Of a stretch of 37,494 nt of DNA, positions 8,214 to 15,202 are shown in pieces. The DNA lies in the NCBI GenBank assembly GCA_900542395.1, contig UQNM01000013.1, positions 1 to 37,494 on the forward strand, in the 5' to 3' direction. Source of the DNA: an uncultured Eubacteriales bacterium (GTDB lineage Bacteria > Bacillota > Clostridia > Christensenellales > Aristaeellaceae). Position numbers and translations under genes: made by a program. Each line of letters starts with the position of its first letter. Within the stretch, counting starts at the first letter, position 1. The notes below the pieces were generated by a model that worked only from the letters and a program-made list of their open reading frames with translations, made no database searches and was not told the origin of the DNA.

Positions 8214-8993
8214 ATGCGCAATCGTCTCTTCTCCCTGCTGCTGGCGCTTTCGCTGCTGCCGTGCGCGGCGCTGGGCGAATCGCTTACGCTGGATGAAATG
8301 AACGCCGCCGAGGACGCGACGCCCCTGAGCGCGGCGGAGGCTTTCCAGCCCGTCGAAAGCGCCGCGCGGGCGGATTTTATCGACCGAATCCTCGCGCTGG
8401 CCGAAACGCTTTACACGAAGGCCAACGGCCAGCCCCAGCGCGCGCAATACAGCGGCGATATCTACGTCTGCAAAAACTACACGGTGCACCTCTTCCGCGA
8501 AACCTGCGGCGATTTCCGCATGGCGGAATACCCGGATGTGCCGCTGGTCATCCCCAACAACCAGAAGAGGGCGGACTGCGCGCCCTACGTCTACGGCGTG
8601 GAATGGCAGGATGTGCCCGCCAGCGAGGGCAACCCGTTCTACGCGGCGGCGTCCTTCCGCTACGACGACACGCTGAGCAAGGCGGAAAACCGCGAGAAAG
8701 CCCGCGAGTTTCTAAAGCAGGTTCAGCGCGGCGATTATTTCCAGATGGCCGCGGATTATTACTACGGCGTGGGTGCGCACAGCATGCTCTTCATCGCCGA
8801 TTACGACCCGGAGGCGGACAGCGTCCACTGGGCGGATTCCAACATGAAGGGCAAGAGCGTAAACGGCGTTCGCTATGCCTACGTGCAGTATGACGCGGTG
8901 AAGCCAATCGACTGGTTTGTGGATGCGTTCTGCCGCAAAAAATACGGCGCGACGATCTACCGACTCAGAGACGATATCGTGTACGCCGAGTAA
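8214..8993 (+). CDS. Secreted protein with a papain/NlpC-like Cys-His-Asn pattern
   Basis: 259 residues with a clear signal peptide (MRNRLFSLLLALSLLPCAALG) and no lipobox. The mature part has Cys86 in DIYVCKNYTVHLF, His189 in GVGAHSMLFIADYD and Asp208/Asn210 in VHWADSNMKG. This spacing and the 'Cys at a helix start, His on a strand, Asn/Asp on the next strand' pattern resemble NlpC/P60, CHAP and other papain-fold peptidases or amidases, which often act on the cell wall. The family assignment is my inference from the motif order and no named domain is certain. It is a single-gene unit with its own promoter and a shared terminator at 9008-9040. Confidence 0.75.
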   Translation: MRNRLFSLLLALSLLPCAALGESLTLDEMNAAEDATPLSAAEAFQPVESAARADFIDRILALAETLYTKANGQPQRAQYSGDIYVCKNYTVHLFRETCGDFRMAEYPDVPLVIPNNQKRADCAPYVYGVEWQDVPASEGNPFYAAASFRYDDTLSKAENREKAREFLKQVQRGDYFQMAADYYYGVGAHSMLFIADYDPEADSVHWADSNMKGKSVNGVRYAYVQYDAVKPIDWFVDAFCRKKYGATIYRLRDDIVYAE

Positions 8994-9002
8994 CGCAGAC
9001 AC

Positions 9003-9043
9003 AAAAGCCCCGTTCTTCTCCCCATCAGAGAGGAACGGGGTCA
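9003..9043. terminator. Terminator between the secreted protein and ppk
   Basis: CCCCGTTC (9008-9015) pairs with GAACGGGG (9033-9040). The leftward direction, from ppk, ends in TTTT. The rightward direction has a weaker T run. Confidence 0.7.
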
Positions 9044-9070
9044 TTTGCTTATAGCGTGGTTTTCGTTCGC

Positions 9071-11134
9071 TTATTCCGCCTGATTTCCCCGGCTGACGGC
9101 TTCATATGCCTGCCTGAAGAAATATTCCTGACTGTTGAGGGGCGCGTTCTTCCCCGGCGTCAGGCGGCGATACAGCCCGTCCGCGCCCATCTCGCGTGCC
9201 TGCACATTGTCGCGGAGCATCGTGTCGAACATAGCCAGAATCCGCGCGCGGATATCCGGATCATACACGGGCGAGGCGACCTCCACGCGGCGCAGCGTGT
9301 TGCGCGTCATAAAATCCGCCGAGGCGATATAGACCCGCGCGCGCTCCCCGCGGCCGAAGATATAGATGCGCGAGTGTTCGAGGAAACGCCCGACGATGCT
9401 GACGACGCGGATGTTCTCCGTCGCCTCCGGCACGCCCGCAATCAGGCAGCAGATGCCGCGCACGACGAGGTCAACCTTCACCCCCGCGCAGGAGGCCTCG
9501 ATCAGCTTGTCGATCAGCGCTTTATCCGTCAGCGAGTTGATCTTCACGCCGATGTAGGCGTCCTCTCCGGCGCGGGCGCGGCGGATTTCGTCATCCATCA
9601 TCGCGAGCACCTTGTTTTGCAGGCAGTGCGGCGCGACGAGCAGGCGGCGCGTCTCGTGCACGGTTTCGCCCTTCGCCAGCGCGTTGAACACGGCGTTGGC
9701 CTCCTCGCCGATGTCGCGGTCGGCGGTCATCAGGCACAGGTCGGTATACAGCCGCGCGGTCTTTTCGTTGTAGTTGCCCGTGCCGATCTGCGTGTAATAG
9801 GCGACGCCCGTTTCCTCCATCCGCGTTATCAGGCAGAGCTTGGAGTGCACCTTGTATCCGTCCAGCCCATAGATCACGCTGCAGCCCGCTTCTTCCAGCC
9901 GACGGCTCCACTCGATGTTGTTTTCCTCGTCAAAGCGCGCCTTCAGCTCGACCAGCACCAGCACGTCCTTGCCGTTTTCCGCCGCCTCGCAGAGCGCCTC
10001 GACGACCTTGCTCTGCTTGGCGACGCGGTACAGCGTCATCTTGATGGAAACCACGCTGTCGTCGTTGGCGGCTTCCGTCAGCATTTCGAGGAATGGCTTC
10101 ATGCTCTCGTAGGGATAGGAAAGCAGCTTGTCCTTTTCGCGAATCTGCGCCAAAATCGACCGGCCGTTGACGAACGCCGGGGATTTCTGCGGAATCCGCC
10201 GCTCGTAGAACAGCTCGCCGCGCTGGCGCAGCACATCCTCCAGCCCAAAGAGAAACGAGAAATCCAGCGGCGTGGCGCTCATAAACACGTATTCGCGCGG
10301 CACATCCATATAGCGGCACAGCGTATCGACGATGATGCCGTCCAGCTCGCGGGAAAGCTCCAGCCGCACCGGCGCAAGGCGCTTGCGGCGCTTAATCAAC
10401 TGCACCATGAACTCGCGGTAATCCAGATCGTCGTCATAGAGCGCGTCCGCGTCGATATCCGCGTTGCGCGTCACGCGCATCAGGCTCTTGGCCTTGACGA
10501 CATAGCCCTCAAACACCTTCGGAATGAAGTGCAGAATCAGATCCTCGGCGAGCATGTACGTCTTTTCGCTGGCGGAAACTTCGATCAGCCGCGGGAAAAC
10601 GCCCGCATTGCAGGGGATGATCCCCAGCTTATATTTGCCCTTTTTCCCCTCCAGCACGACCACGGCGTAGATATCCTTGTTGCGCAGGAACGGGAACGGC
10701 TGGCGGCGGCCGACGATGGAGGGCGAAATCAGCGGCGCGATCTCCGAATCAAAATAGCGTTCGAGCCGCTCGCTCTCCTGCCGGCCGATTTTTCTGAAAT
10801 CGACCAGCCGAACGCCCTGTTCCTCCAGCTTTTCCATCAGGCGGGCATAGACCTTGTCCCGCCGCCCGTTCAATTCGCGCACGCGGTCGATCACCGCGTC
10901 GATCTGTTCCCGCGCGGTCATGTTGGTCTTGTTTTCGCGCAACTTGGGCGTAACGTCGTCCTGATCCACCAGCGAACCCACGCGCACCATGAAAAATTCG
11001 TCGAGGTTGCTCTGATAGATGGATGCGAAGGAGAGCCGTTCGCAGAGCGGGGTGCGCTCATCCTCCGCCTCTTCAAGCACTCGCTCGTTGAACTTGAGCC
11101 ATGAAAGCTCCCGGTTCATAAAAACGTCATTCAT
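9071..11134 (-). CDS. ppk1: Polyphosphate kinase 1
   Basis: 687 residues, the normal length of PPK1. It reversibly makes inorganic polyphosphate from ATP. The N-terminal domain begins with NRELSWLKFNERVLEEA, and SNLDEFFMVRVG follows. The middle and C-terminal phospholipase-D-like domains carry the autophosphorylated His430 in GYKVHSKLCLIT and a second conserved His in LEHSRIYIFGRG. The Arg/Lys-rich strands VVSIKMTLYR and GVKINSLTDKALI are also typical. The start is an ATG with GGGAGG upstream. It is a single-gene unit; no ppx or phosphate-regulation gene is adjacent. A possible promoter (TGGTCA, 17 nt, TATACT) lies at about 11217-11245, but it is weak. Confidence 0.96.
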   Translation of the reverse strand: MNDVFMNRELSWLKFNERVLEEAEDERTPLCERLSFASIYQSNLDEFFMVRVGSLVDQDDVTPKLRENKTNMTAREQIDAVIDRVRELNGRRDKVYARLMEKLEEQGVRLVDFRKIGRQESERLERYFDSEIAPLISPSIVGRRQPFPFLRNKDIYAVVVLEGKKGKYKLGIIPCNAGVFPRLIEVSASEKTYMLAEDLILHFIPKVFEGYVVKAKSLMRVTRNADIDADALYDDDLDYREFMVQLIKRRKRLAPVRLELSRELDGIIVDTLCRYMDVPREYVFMSATPLDFSFLFGLEDVLRQRGELFYERRIPQKSPAFVNGRSILAQIREKDKLLSYPYESMKPFLEMLTEAANDDSVVSIKMTLYRVAKQSKVVEALCEAAENGKDVLVLVELKARFDEENNIEWSRRLEEAGCSVIYGLDGYKVHSKLCLITRMEETGVAYYTQIGTGNYNEKTARLYTDLCLMTADRDIGEEANAVFNALAKGETVHETRRLLVAPHCLQNKVLAMMDDEIRRARAGEDAYIGVKINSLTDKALIDKLIEASCAGVKVDLVVRGICCLIAGVPEATENIRVVSIVGRFLEHSRIYIFGRGERARVYIASADFMTRNTLRRVEVASPVYDPDIRARILAMFDTMLRDNVQAREMGADGLYRRLTPGKNAPLNSQEYFFRQAYEAVSRGNQAE

Positions 11135-11281
11135 GGTGTTTCCTCCCGTTTTTCCGTAGTGTGTCCATCATACCCCATGCACGTTAAATCCATATAAAAA
11201 ACAGTGTCCGTCTTATTTTACAGTATACCATATCCCCCTCGGGTTGACCAGCACGGTTTCCTTGTTCTCACGAAAAAAACC

Positions 11282-11310
11282 TTGCCTCACGCCTACGCGC
11301 ATGCTATAAT
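11282..11310 (+). promoter_or_regulatory. Promoter of the type I toxin mRNA
   Basis: TTGCCT (11282-11287), a 17-nt spacer and TATAAT (11305-11310). Transcription would start near 11317, at the left copy of the 12-nt inverted repeat. Confidence 0.85.
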
Positions 11311-11342
11311 CATTTCGTAGGCAAGTAGGTCTACGGGGTGGA

Positions 11343-11372
11343 GCCTCCGCAGCAGAATACAAAAGCGGAGGT
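11343..11372 (+). promoter_or_regulatory. Stem that hides the toxin ribosome site
   Basis: GCCTCCGC (11343-11350) can pair with GCGGAGGT (11365-11372), which contains the GGAGG ribosome site. This would block translation of the nascent or full mRNA, as known for Fst-type toxins. Confidence 0.8.
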
Positions 11373-11379
11373 GATGCGT

Positions 11380-11469
11380 ATGTCGAATATTGAGCTTCTC
11401 AATATCCTGCTCGCAATCGCCGGGTTGCTGGTCGGCGTTTATACGCTCGGTCTTCAAAACAGACGATAA
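11380..11469 (+). CDS. Type I toxin-like hydrophobic small peptide (29 aa)
   Basis: 29 residues from the ATG at 11380, which is 8 nt from GGAGG; the ATG at 11374 is too close (2 nt). The order is a short polar N-terminus (MSNIE), one membrane segment (LLNILLAIAGLLVGVYTLGL) and a basic end (QNRR). That is the layout of Fst/TxpA/holin-like type I toxins, which insert in the cell's own membrane. Supporting context: its own promoter, an occluded ribosome site, a bidirectional terminator 1 nt after the stop codon, and a convergent antisense promoter. The peptide family is inferred; I cannot assign it to a named family with certainty. Confidence 0.8.
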   Translation: MSNIELLNILLAIAGLLVGVYTLGLQNRR

Positions 11470-11575
11470 AAAAACCGCCTCGCAGATATCGGCTGCTTGG
11501 CGGTTTTATTAGGCTCTCGCTAGCCTAATAAAACTGATGGCGGTGGTTTTCCACCCTGTAGGGCCCCCCTACTTG
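11466..11575 (-). ncRNA. Antisense RNA antitoxin of the type I locus
   Basis: A consensus leftward promoter (11581-11609) would start an RNA near 11574. It runs through two or three stable hairpins, among them a perfect 12-bp stem (11504-11515 with 11522-11533) and GGTGG/CCACC, and ends in seven T residues after the terminator stem. The RNA has about 110 nt and no ORF with a ribosome site. It overlaps the 3' end of the toxin mRNA, as in par/Fst and TxpA/RatA systems. Confidence 0.75.
11471..11507. terminator. Bidirectional terminator of the toxin-antitoxin locus
   Basis: AAAACCGCC (11471-11479) pairs with GGCGGTTTT (11499-11507), with an inner GCAG/CTGC stem. Leftward it has seven T residues; rightward it has four T then ATT. 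It ends both RNAs. Confidence 0.85.
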
Positions 11576-11580
11576 CCTAT

Positions 11581-11609
11581 ATTTTAGCATCTTTTCAGCT
11601 TTGCGTCAA
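11581..11609 (-). promoter_or_regulatory. Antisense promoter of the type I locus
   Basis: Read leftward: TTGACG (11604-11609), a 17-nt spacer and TAAAAT (11581-11586). This is closer to consensus at -35 than the toxin promoter, which fits an antitoxin made in excess. Confidence 0.85.
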
Positions 11610-11621
11610 CTCGCAAAGCTG
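11596..11621. repeat. Inverted repeat over the antisense -35 box
   Basis: CAGCTTTGCG (11596-11605) and CGCAAAGCTG (11612-11621) are perfect arms around a 6-nt centre. The antisense -35 box (11604-11609) lies in the middle. It could be an operator or a remnant hairpin. Confidence 0.6.
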
Positions 11622-11654
11622 TTTTTGTCTTCTGTCAAAAGACATATTTTTCGC

Positions 11655-11683
11655 TTTTCATTTCCGTCCGGATGGTGTATAAT
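11655..11683 (+). promoter_or_regulatory. Promoter of ybaB-recR
   Basis: TTTTCA (11655-11660), a 17-nt spacer and TATAAT (11678-11683), 40 nt ahead of the ybaB ATG. The ribosome site is AAGGAGG. Confidence 0.75.
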
Positions 11684-11723
11684 GAAAGCCGCATGATTTT
11701 ATGCTCAAGGAGGATTTTTCATT

Positions 11724-12062
11724 ATGGCAAGAGGCGGTTTCCCCGGCATTCCGGGCGGCAATATGCAGCAGCTCATGCGTCAGGCGCAGAAGATGCAGCA
11801 GCAGATGATGAAGGCGCAGGAAGAGCTGGACGCGCGCGAGTATGAAGGCACGGCCGGCGGCGGCGCGGTTTCCTGCAAGGTCAGCGGCAAGCGCCAGCTT
11901 CTCTCCCTGACCATCGACAAGGACGCGGTCGATCCCGAAGAGGTCGAAATGCTCCAGGATATGATCGTCGCGGCCGTCAACGACGCGCTCAAGAAGGGTG
12001 AGGAAACCCGCGAGAGCGAGATGTCCAAAATCGGCGGCGCCGGAATGGGCGGGATGTTTTAA
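11724..12062 (+). CDS. ybaB: YbaB/EbfC family nucleoid-associated protein
   Basis: 112 residues, the usual length. The Gly-rich N-terminus (ARGGFPGIPGGNMQQLM) leads into a long helix rich in Met/Gln (QAQKMQQQMMKAQEELD). The family core EYEGTAGGGAVSCKVSGKRQLLSLTID and DPEEVEMLQDMIVAAVNDAL follow. The protein is a dimeric DNA-binding nucleoid factor. recR starts 2 bp after its stop, the conserved ybaB-recR pair; the usual upstream dnaX is not here. The start is fixed by AAGGAGG. Confidence 0.95.
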   Translation: MARGGFPGIPGGNMQQLMRQAQKMQQQMMKAQEELDAREYEGTAGGGAVSCKVSGKRQLLSLTIDKDAVDPEEVEMLQDMIVAAVNDALKKGEETRESEMSKIGGAGMGGMF

Positions 12063-12064
12063 TC

Positions 12065-12664
12065 ATGGCCGGGCAGATTGAACCCATCGCGAGGATGGCG
12101 CAGCAGCTCTCCCGCCTGCCCGGCATCGGCGCAAAAACCGCGCAGCGGCTGGCGTATCACATCGTCTCCCTCCCGGAGGATCAGGTGCACGAGCTGGCCA
12201 GCGCCATCTGGCAGGGTCGCAAGGCGGTGAAATACTGCTCGATCTGCGGCAACTACACGGTGGAAGACCCCTGCCCGATCTGCGCGGATGAGCGCCGCCA
12301 TAACGGCGTGATCTGCGTGGTGCGCGACCCGCGCGACGTGGCCGCCATGGAGCGCATGCGCGATTTCAAGGGCTGCTATCACGTGCTGCACGGCACCATC
12401 TCCCCGATGGAGGGCGTCGGGCCGGAGGATATCCGCATCCGCGAGCTGCTGGCCCGCGTCGGCAAGGAGGATATCCACGAGGTCATTCTGGCCACCAATC
12501 CGGATATCGAGGGCGAAGCGACGGCGAGCTATATCGCCCGTCTGCTCAAACCGATGGGGATTTTGGTCACGCGCATCGCGCACGGCTTGCCCGTCGGCGG
12601 CGATCTCGAATACACCGACGAGGTGACGCTGGCCAAGGCGATGGAGGGGCGCACCCAAATGTAA
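12065..12664 (+). CDS. recR: Recombination mediator RecR
   Basis: 199 residues, the family length. An N-terminal helix-hairpin-helix (LSRLPGIGAKTAQRLA), a four-Cys zinc finger (Cys58, 61, 70, 73 in CSICGNYTVEDPCPIC) and a Toprim domain (about 80-175, with ATNPDIEGEATA) are followed by the C-terminal hydrophobic region. It works with RecO/RecF to load RecA at gaps. It is co-transcribed with ybaB; the ribosome site is within the end of ybaB. Confidence 0.97.
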   Translation: MAGQIEPIARMAQQLSRLPGIGAKTAQRLAYHIVSLPEDQVHELASAIWQGRKAVKYCSICGNYTVEDPCPICADERRHNGVICVVRDPRDVAAMERMRDFKGCYHVLHGTISPMEGVGPEDIRIRELLARVGKEDIHEVILATNPDIEGEATASYIARLLKPMGILVTRIAHGLPVGGDLEYTDEVTLAKAMEGRTQM

Positions 12665-12667
12665 GCT

Positions 12668-12789
12668 ACAAAAAAGCGACCGAGCGAATCGGCCGCTTTT
12701 TTGATGAAGAGGAGAAAGAAAGAGAAACACCATTCGCAAACGCCTCTGCGTAGGCGCCTGTGAATGCGACGGTTCTGCGTTCCGTCGAT
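12668..12789 (-). ncRNA. Candidate small RNA with CU-rich anti-ribosome-site tract
   Basis: A perfect leftward promoter (12796-12824) faces the terminator behind recR. The RNA between them has about 120 nt and no ORF with a ribosome site. Its parts in 5' to 3' order are: hairpin 1 (CGACGG with CCGTCG, 12767-12787); hairpin 2 (CATTC/GAATG and CGCC/GGCG stems with a 5/5 internal loop, 12731-12766); a single-stranded tract of only C and U plus few others at 12704-12727, containing TTTCTCCTCTTC; and an intrinsic terminator with six T residues. The tract is complementary to AGGAG-type ribosome sites. This is the shape of a trans-acting regulatory RNA. It is not an SRP RNA, because the conserved tetraloop region is absent. 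Confidence 0.65.
12670..12702. terminator. Bidirectional terminator behind recR
   Basis: AAAAAGCG and CGCTTTTT arms with an inner CCGA/TCGG stem and a 5-nt loop. T runs of six occur in both directions. It serves recR rightward and the sRNA candidate leftward. Confidence 0.9.
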
Positions 12790-12795
12790 GACGTT

Positions 12796-12824
12796 ATTAT
12801 ACGGCCTTGTTTTCGGTTTGTCAA
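12796..12824 (-). promoter_or_regulatory. Consensus promoter of the sRNA candidate
   Basis: Read leftward: TTGACA (12819-12824), a 17-nt spacer and TATAAT (12796-12801), a perfect match in both boxes. No protein gene lies downstream on this strand before the terminator. Confidence 0.85.
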
Positions 12825-12948
12825 CCCGTTTTTGCATCATTTGTGTTGCAAAGTTTCCTCATTCCGTCTAATCGAGTTGATTTTATTTCACTTCTGCATC
12901 TTCGCTTCATGCAGATTCGTATTTTGCCCCGTCGTTTTTCCGCATCGC

Positions 12949-12977
12949 TTGACATCGTGGCTCGTCGCGTCTATAAT
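12949..12977 (+). promoter_or_regulatory. Consensus promoter of the HD-domain gene
   Basis: TTGACA (12949-12954), a 17-nt spacer and TATAAT (12972-12977), perfect in both boxes. It lies 40 nt before the ATG and excludes longer ORFs beginning upstream. Confidence 0.9.
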
Positions 12978-13017
12978 ACGAATCACGCCATTTCATCGAC
13001 AAAAGGAGTGTTTTTCC

Positions 13018-13590
13018 ATGACCTACGACGAGGCTTTTGCCCTGCTGCGCAAATACAACAGCGAACCGTTTCACATCACCCATGCGCTGACCGTTTCAAA
13101 CGTCATGCGCCAGATGGCCGACGAACTCGGTTACGGCGACGAAGCCGATTTCTGGGCGGTCGTCGGCCTGCTGCACGATATCGACTTTGAGCGCTGGCCG
13201 ACCGAGCACTGCAAAAAGTGCGTCGGTCTGCTCAGGGAGGGCGGCGCGGACGACCGGCTGATTCACGCCGTCGTCTGCCACGGCTACGGCCTGTGCGTCG
13301 ATGTAAAGCCAGAGCATGAAATGGAAAAGGTGCTCTTCGCCTGCGACGAGCTGACCAGCCTGATCGGCGCATGCGCCAAGATGCGTCCCTCCGGCAGCAT
13401 CGCGGACATGGATCTCAAGAGCCTCAAGAAAAAATACAAGTCGAAGGGCTTCGCGGCGGGCTGCTCCCGCGAGGTCATCGCGCAGGGCGCGGAGATGCTC
13501 GGCTGGACGCTTGACGATCTCCTCTCCCGCACGCTCGAAGCCATGAAGCCCGACGAGGCGGCGATTTCCGCAGCCGTCGCGGCGCTGTAA
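13018..13590 (+). CDS. HD-domain phosphohydrolase-like protein
   Basis: 190 residues from the ATG behind AAAGGAG. Metal-binding residues of the HD superfamily are visible: His22 (THALTVSNVM), the His53-Asp54 pair in VGLLHDIDFERW, His64, a His in VVCHGYG and an Asp in FACDELTSLIGA. HD proteins of this size are cytoplasmic, metal-dependent phosphohydrolases, often acting on nucleotides or signalling molecules, but the substrate is not predictable. It is a single-gene unit under a consensus promoter. The following 390 bp have no gene. Confidence 0.85.
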   Translation: MTYDEAFALLRKYNSEPFHITHALTVSNVMRQMADELGYGDEADFWAVVGLLHDIDFERWPTEHCKKCVGLLREGGADDRLIHAVVCHGYGLCVDVKPEHEMEKVLFACDELTSLIGACAKMRPSGSIADMDLKSLKKKYKSKGFAAGCSREVIAQGAEMLGWTLDDLLSRTLEAMKPDEAAISAAVAAL

Positions 13591-13599
13591 GGGGTACGT

Positions 13600-13673
13600 T
13601 AGGGCTTTGCCCTAAAACCCACCAGAAACCTGAGGTTTCTTTACTTCCCGCTTTCCGACAGCTCCGCTGTCGG
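13600..13673. repeat. Short palindromes behind the HD gene
   Basis: AGGGCTTTGCCCT, then AAACCTgaGGTTT, then CCGACAG/CTGTCGG follow each other. The first is a variant of the GGGGCTTTGCCCC palindrome found again at about 26020, 29457 and, inverted, 29645. The last could end transcription, as TTTCTT follows. Confidence 0.7.
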
Positions 13674-13915
13674 ATTTCTTACATACAATAATTGAGCAAA
13701 AAGCAAATTCTGCACAAAACGCGGACGCGCAATGCGCGCCCCTACGGGTACGGCGCAACTTATTGCTTAGACGGAAAATGATCTGATAAAAGAGCTCCCT
13801 CCTCGAGGGAGCTGTCAGCGAAGCTGACTGAAGGAGTCAGGCGCGCATCGCGCGCCTGTTACCGGATTTTGTGCATAATTTCGGATTTTCTCATTTACTG
13901 TTACATATAAGAAAT
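13674..13915. mobile_element. MITE-like element with imperfect terminal inverted repeats
   Basis: The 5' end (ATTTCTTACATAC..., with TGCACAAAA near 13713) and the reverse complement of the 3' end (ATTTCTTATATGT..., with TGCACAAAA) align over about 50 nt. The interior holds further palindromes: GCGCGCAATGCGCGC, GAGCTCCCTC/GAGGGAGCT, TGTCAGCGAAGCTGACTGA and AGGCGCGC/GCGCGCCT. No ORF of note. This fits a non-autonomous element of 242 bp. The TGTCAGCGAAGCTGACTGA core recurs near 32613. Confidence 0.65.
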
Positions 13916-13995
13916 TGCATAAAATTGCCCGCGTGAGTAAATCTTTGATGCCCTGCAAACCTCGGCGGAGGCAAAGACGGGCTCAGCCCGCCGCC

Positions 13996-14379
13996 TTATA
14001 GCAGATTCTGCCACGACAGCGTCTGCCGCTCCAAAACATGCTCGATGCCGCCCTCCAGCTCTCGGGCATAGACAAACGCGCCGTCCCTGTCCCCCATCTC
14101 CAGCGCCGCCACCAGCCGCGACAGCGTGAAGCGCACGTCGTCCGTCGCCTCGTGATTGATGAGCGTCTCAACCCTCGGCGCTTCCTCATCCCACCAAGCG
14201 TCCATCTCGTGCGCCCGTTCAAGCCCGCGCGCCGTCTGGTTTTGCGCAAGCAGCGACAGGATTTCCTGCGTGCGCGCCATCGCGTCGTCCGTCAGCCGCT
14301 TCACGGCCATCTGCTCCACCGCACTGAGCAGGCCAAGCAGCAGCAGCGTCACCGCCATGGTGATGATCTTCTTGCGCAT
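13996..14379 (-). CDS. DUF4363 family protein
   Basis: 127 residues. An N-terminal membrane anchor or signal (KKIITMAVTLLLLGLLSAVE) is followed by a helical extracytoplasmic part with WW and DDVRFTLSRLVAALE motifs, as in DUF4363 proteins. It begins 1 bp after the DUF421 gene, and this DUF421-DUF4363 pairing is common in Clostridia and Bacilli and supports the call. Function is unknown; a role in the membrane complex with the DUF421 protein is inferred. Confidence 0.75.
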   Translation of the reverse strand: MRKKIITMAVTLLLLGLLSAVEQMAVKRLTDDAMARTQEILSLLAQNQTARGLERAHEMDAWWDEEAPRVETLINHEATDDVRFTLSRLVAALEMGDRDGAFVYARELEGGIEHVLERQTLSWQNLL

Positions 14380-14380
14380 G

Positions 14381-15106
14381 TTACCACCTCACCTGCCCCG
14401 GCTCAATCGCGTTAAACGTCAGCAGCCGCCCTTCTCCGCCCTTTTCCTGCACGAGCAGACTTCCCTGCGTGTCCAGCGTCGCGATCAACACGTCCTTGTC
14501 CCGCGCAACGCCGTGATCCTGCAAAATCCGCCGCAGCCACCCCGGTTCAAGCCCCGCGATGCGCATGCTCCGTTCCTGCATCTGCCCGTCGAGAATCAGC
14601 GTCAGCGGAATCCCGTCATAAACCGGCGGCAAATGCATCTCTCCGCGCGTCGCGGGTCTTTTGTCCGCCGACGGAAATACGCTCAGCGAGCCGTTCGTCT
14701 CCAGGACGACGCTCCCGGCTTCGCCCAAGCCGATAACGCCGCCGCTTCGCATCCCCTCCATCAAATCGGAGAGGTCAAAACAGAGCCTTGCCAGCTCCTT
14801 TTCGCAGATTTTACCGTCGCGCACCAGCACGCTCGGCCTGCCGCAGATGATCCGGCGCATCTTCACGCTCGCATACGAGAGCGCGCTGAGCAGACTGTGC
14901 ACCAAAAGCAGCGTCAAAATCGAAACCACGCCGCTCAGCAGCGGTATTTCCACATCCGCCATCGGCAGCGTCGCCAAATCCGAAATCATCAGCGTGATGA
15001 CCACTTCATATGGCTGCAACTGCGCCAACTGCCGCTTGCCCATCAGCCGCAGCACCACGGCCGTCACAAAAAAGAGCACAATCGTTCGCAAAAAGCCTGT
15101 CAGCAT
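14381..15106 (-). CDS. DUF421 membrane protein (YetF family)
   Basis: 241 residues. Three N-terminal membrane helices lie in the first 85 residues, with the family signature LRLMGKRQLAQLQPYEVVITLMISDLATLP. A cytoplasmic domain contains GRPSVLVRDGKICEKELAR. YetF-type proteins are linked to spore or membrane phenotypes, but their biochemistry is unknown. The ribosome site is GGGGAGAGG. It forms a two-gene unit with DUF4363. Confidence 0.88.
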   Translation of the reverse strand: MLTGFLRTIVLFFVTAVVLRLMGKRQLAQLQPYEVVITLMISDLATLPMADVEIPLLSGVVSILTLLLVHSLLSALSYASVKMRRIICGRPSVLVRDGKICEKELARLCFDLSDLMEGMRSGGVIGLGEAGSVVLETNGSLSVFPSADKRPATRGEMHLPPVYDGIPLTLILDGQMQERSMRIAGLEPGWLRRILQDHGVARDKDVLIATLDTQGSLLVQEKGGEGRLLTFNAIEPGQVRW

Positions 15107-15160
15107 ATTCCTCTCCCCTTTTCGGATAGGATAAGCCGACAGGCTTTTTTTGATACATCA

Positions 15161-15190
15161 AAGGCGACCCGGTTCACGCCGAGTCGCCTT
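15161..15190 (-). terminator. Hairpin behind the nitroreductase gene
   Basis: AAGGCGAC (15161-15168) pairs with GTCGCCTT (15183-15190). It sits just past the nitroreductase stop at 15203. The following T run is poor (TTTGATG). A second small hairpin, AAGCC/GGCTT with seven T residues, lies at about 15132-15152 and reads rightward. Confidence 0.55.
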
Positions 15191-15202
15191 CAAATATACC
15201 GT

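Larger units (their letters stand above)
11318..11579. repeat. 12-nt inverted repeat at the 5' ends of toxin and antitoxin RNAs
   Basis: TAGGCAAGTAGG at 11318-11329 and its exact complement at 11568-11579 bracket the locus. Similarity continues inward: both arms go on to a TCTACGGGGTGGA-like or CCTACAGGGTGGA-like stretch. Both convergent RNAs therefore begin at or within the same sequence. Only the two arms are repeats. Confidence 0.9.

Noticed and set aside
9056..11104. 682-aa open frame on the + strand
   Set aside because: It is antisense to ppk1 in GC-rich DNA. The composition (His, Arg, Ala, Val) is typical of a shadow frame, and there is no ribosome site.
12668..12789. SRP RNA or 6S RNA beside recR
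   Set aside because: The conserved SRP core (GGTCCGGAAGG-like) is absent, and the fold lacks the long rod with a central bubble typical of 6S RNA.
13591..13981. CRISPR-like array
   Set aside because: The palindromes differ from one another and have no regular spacing or constant direct repeat.
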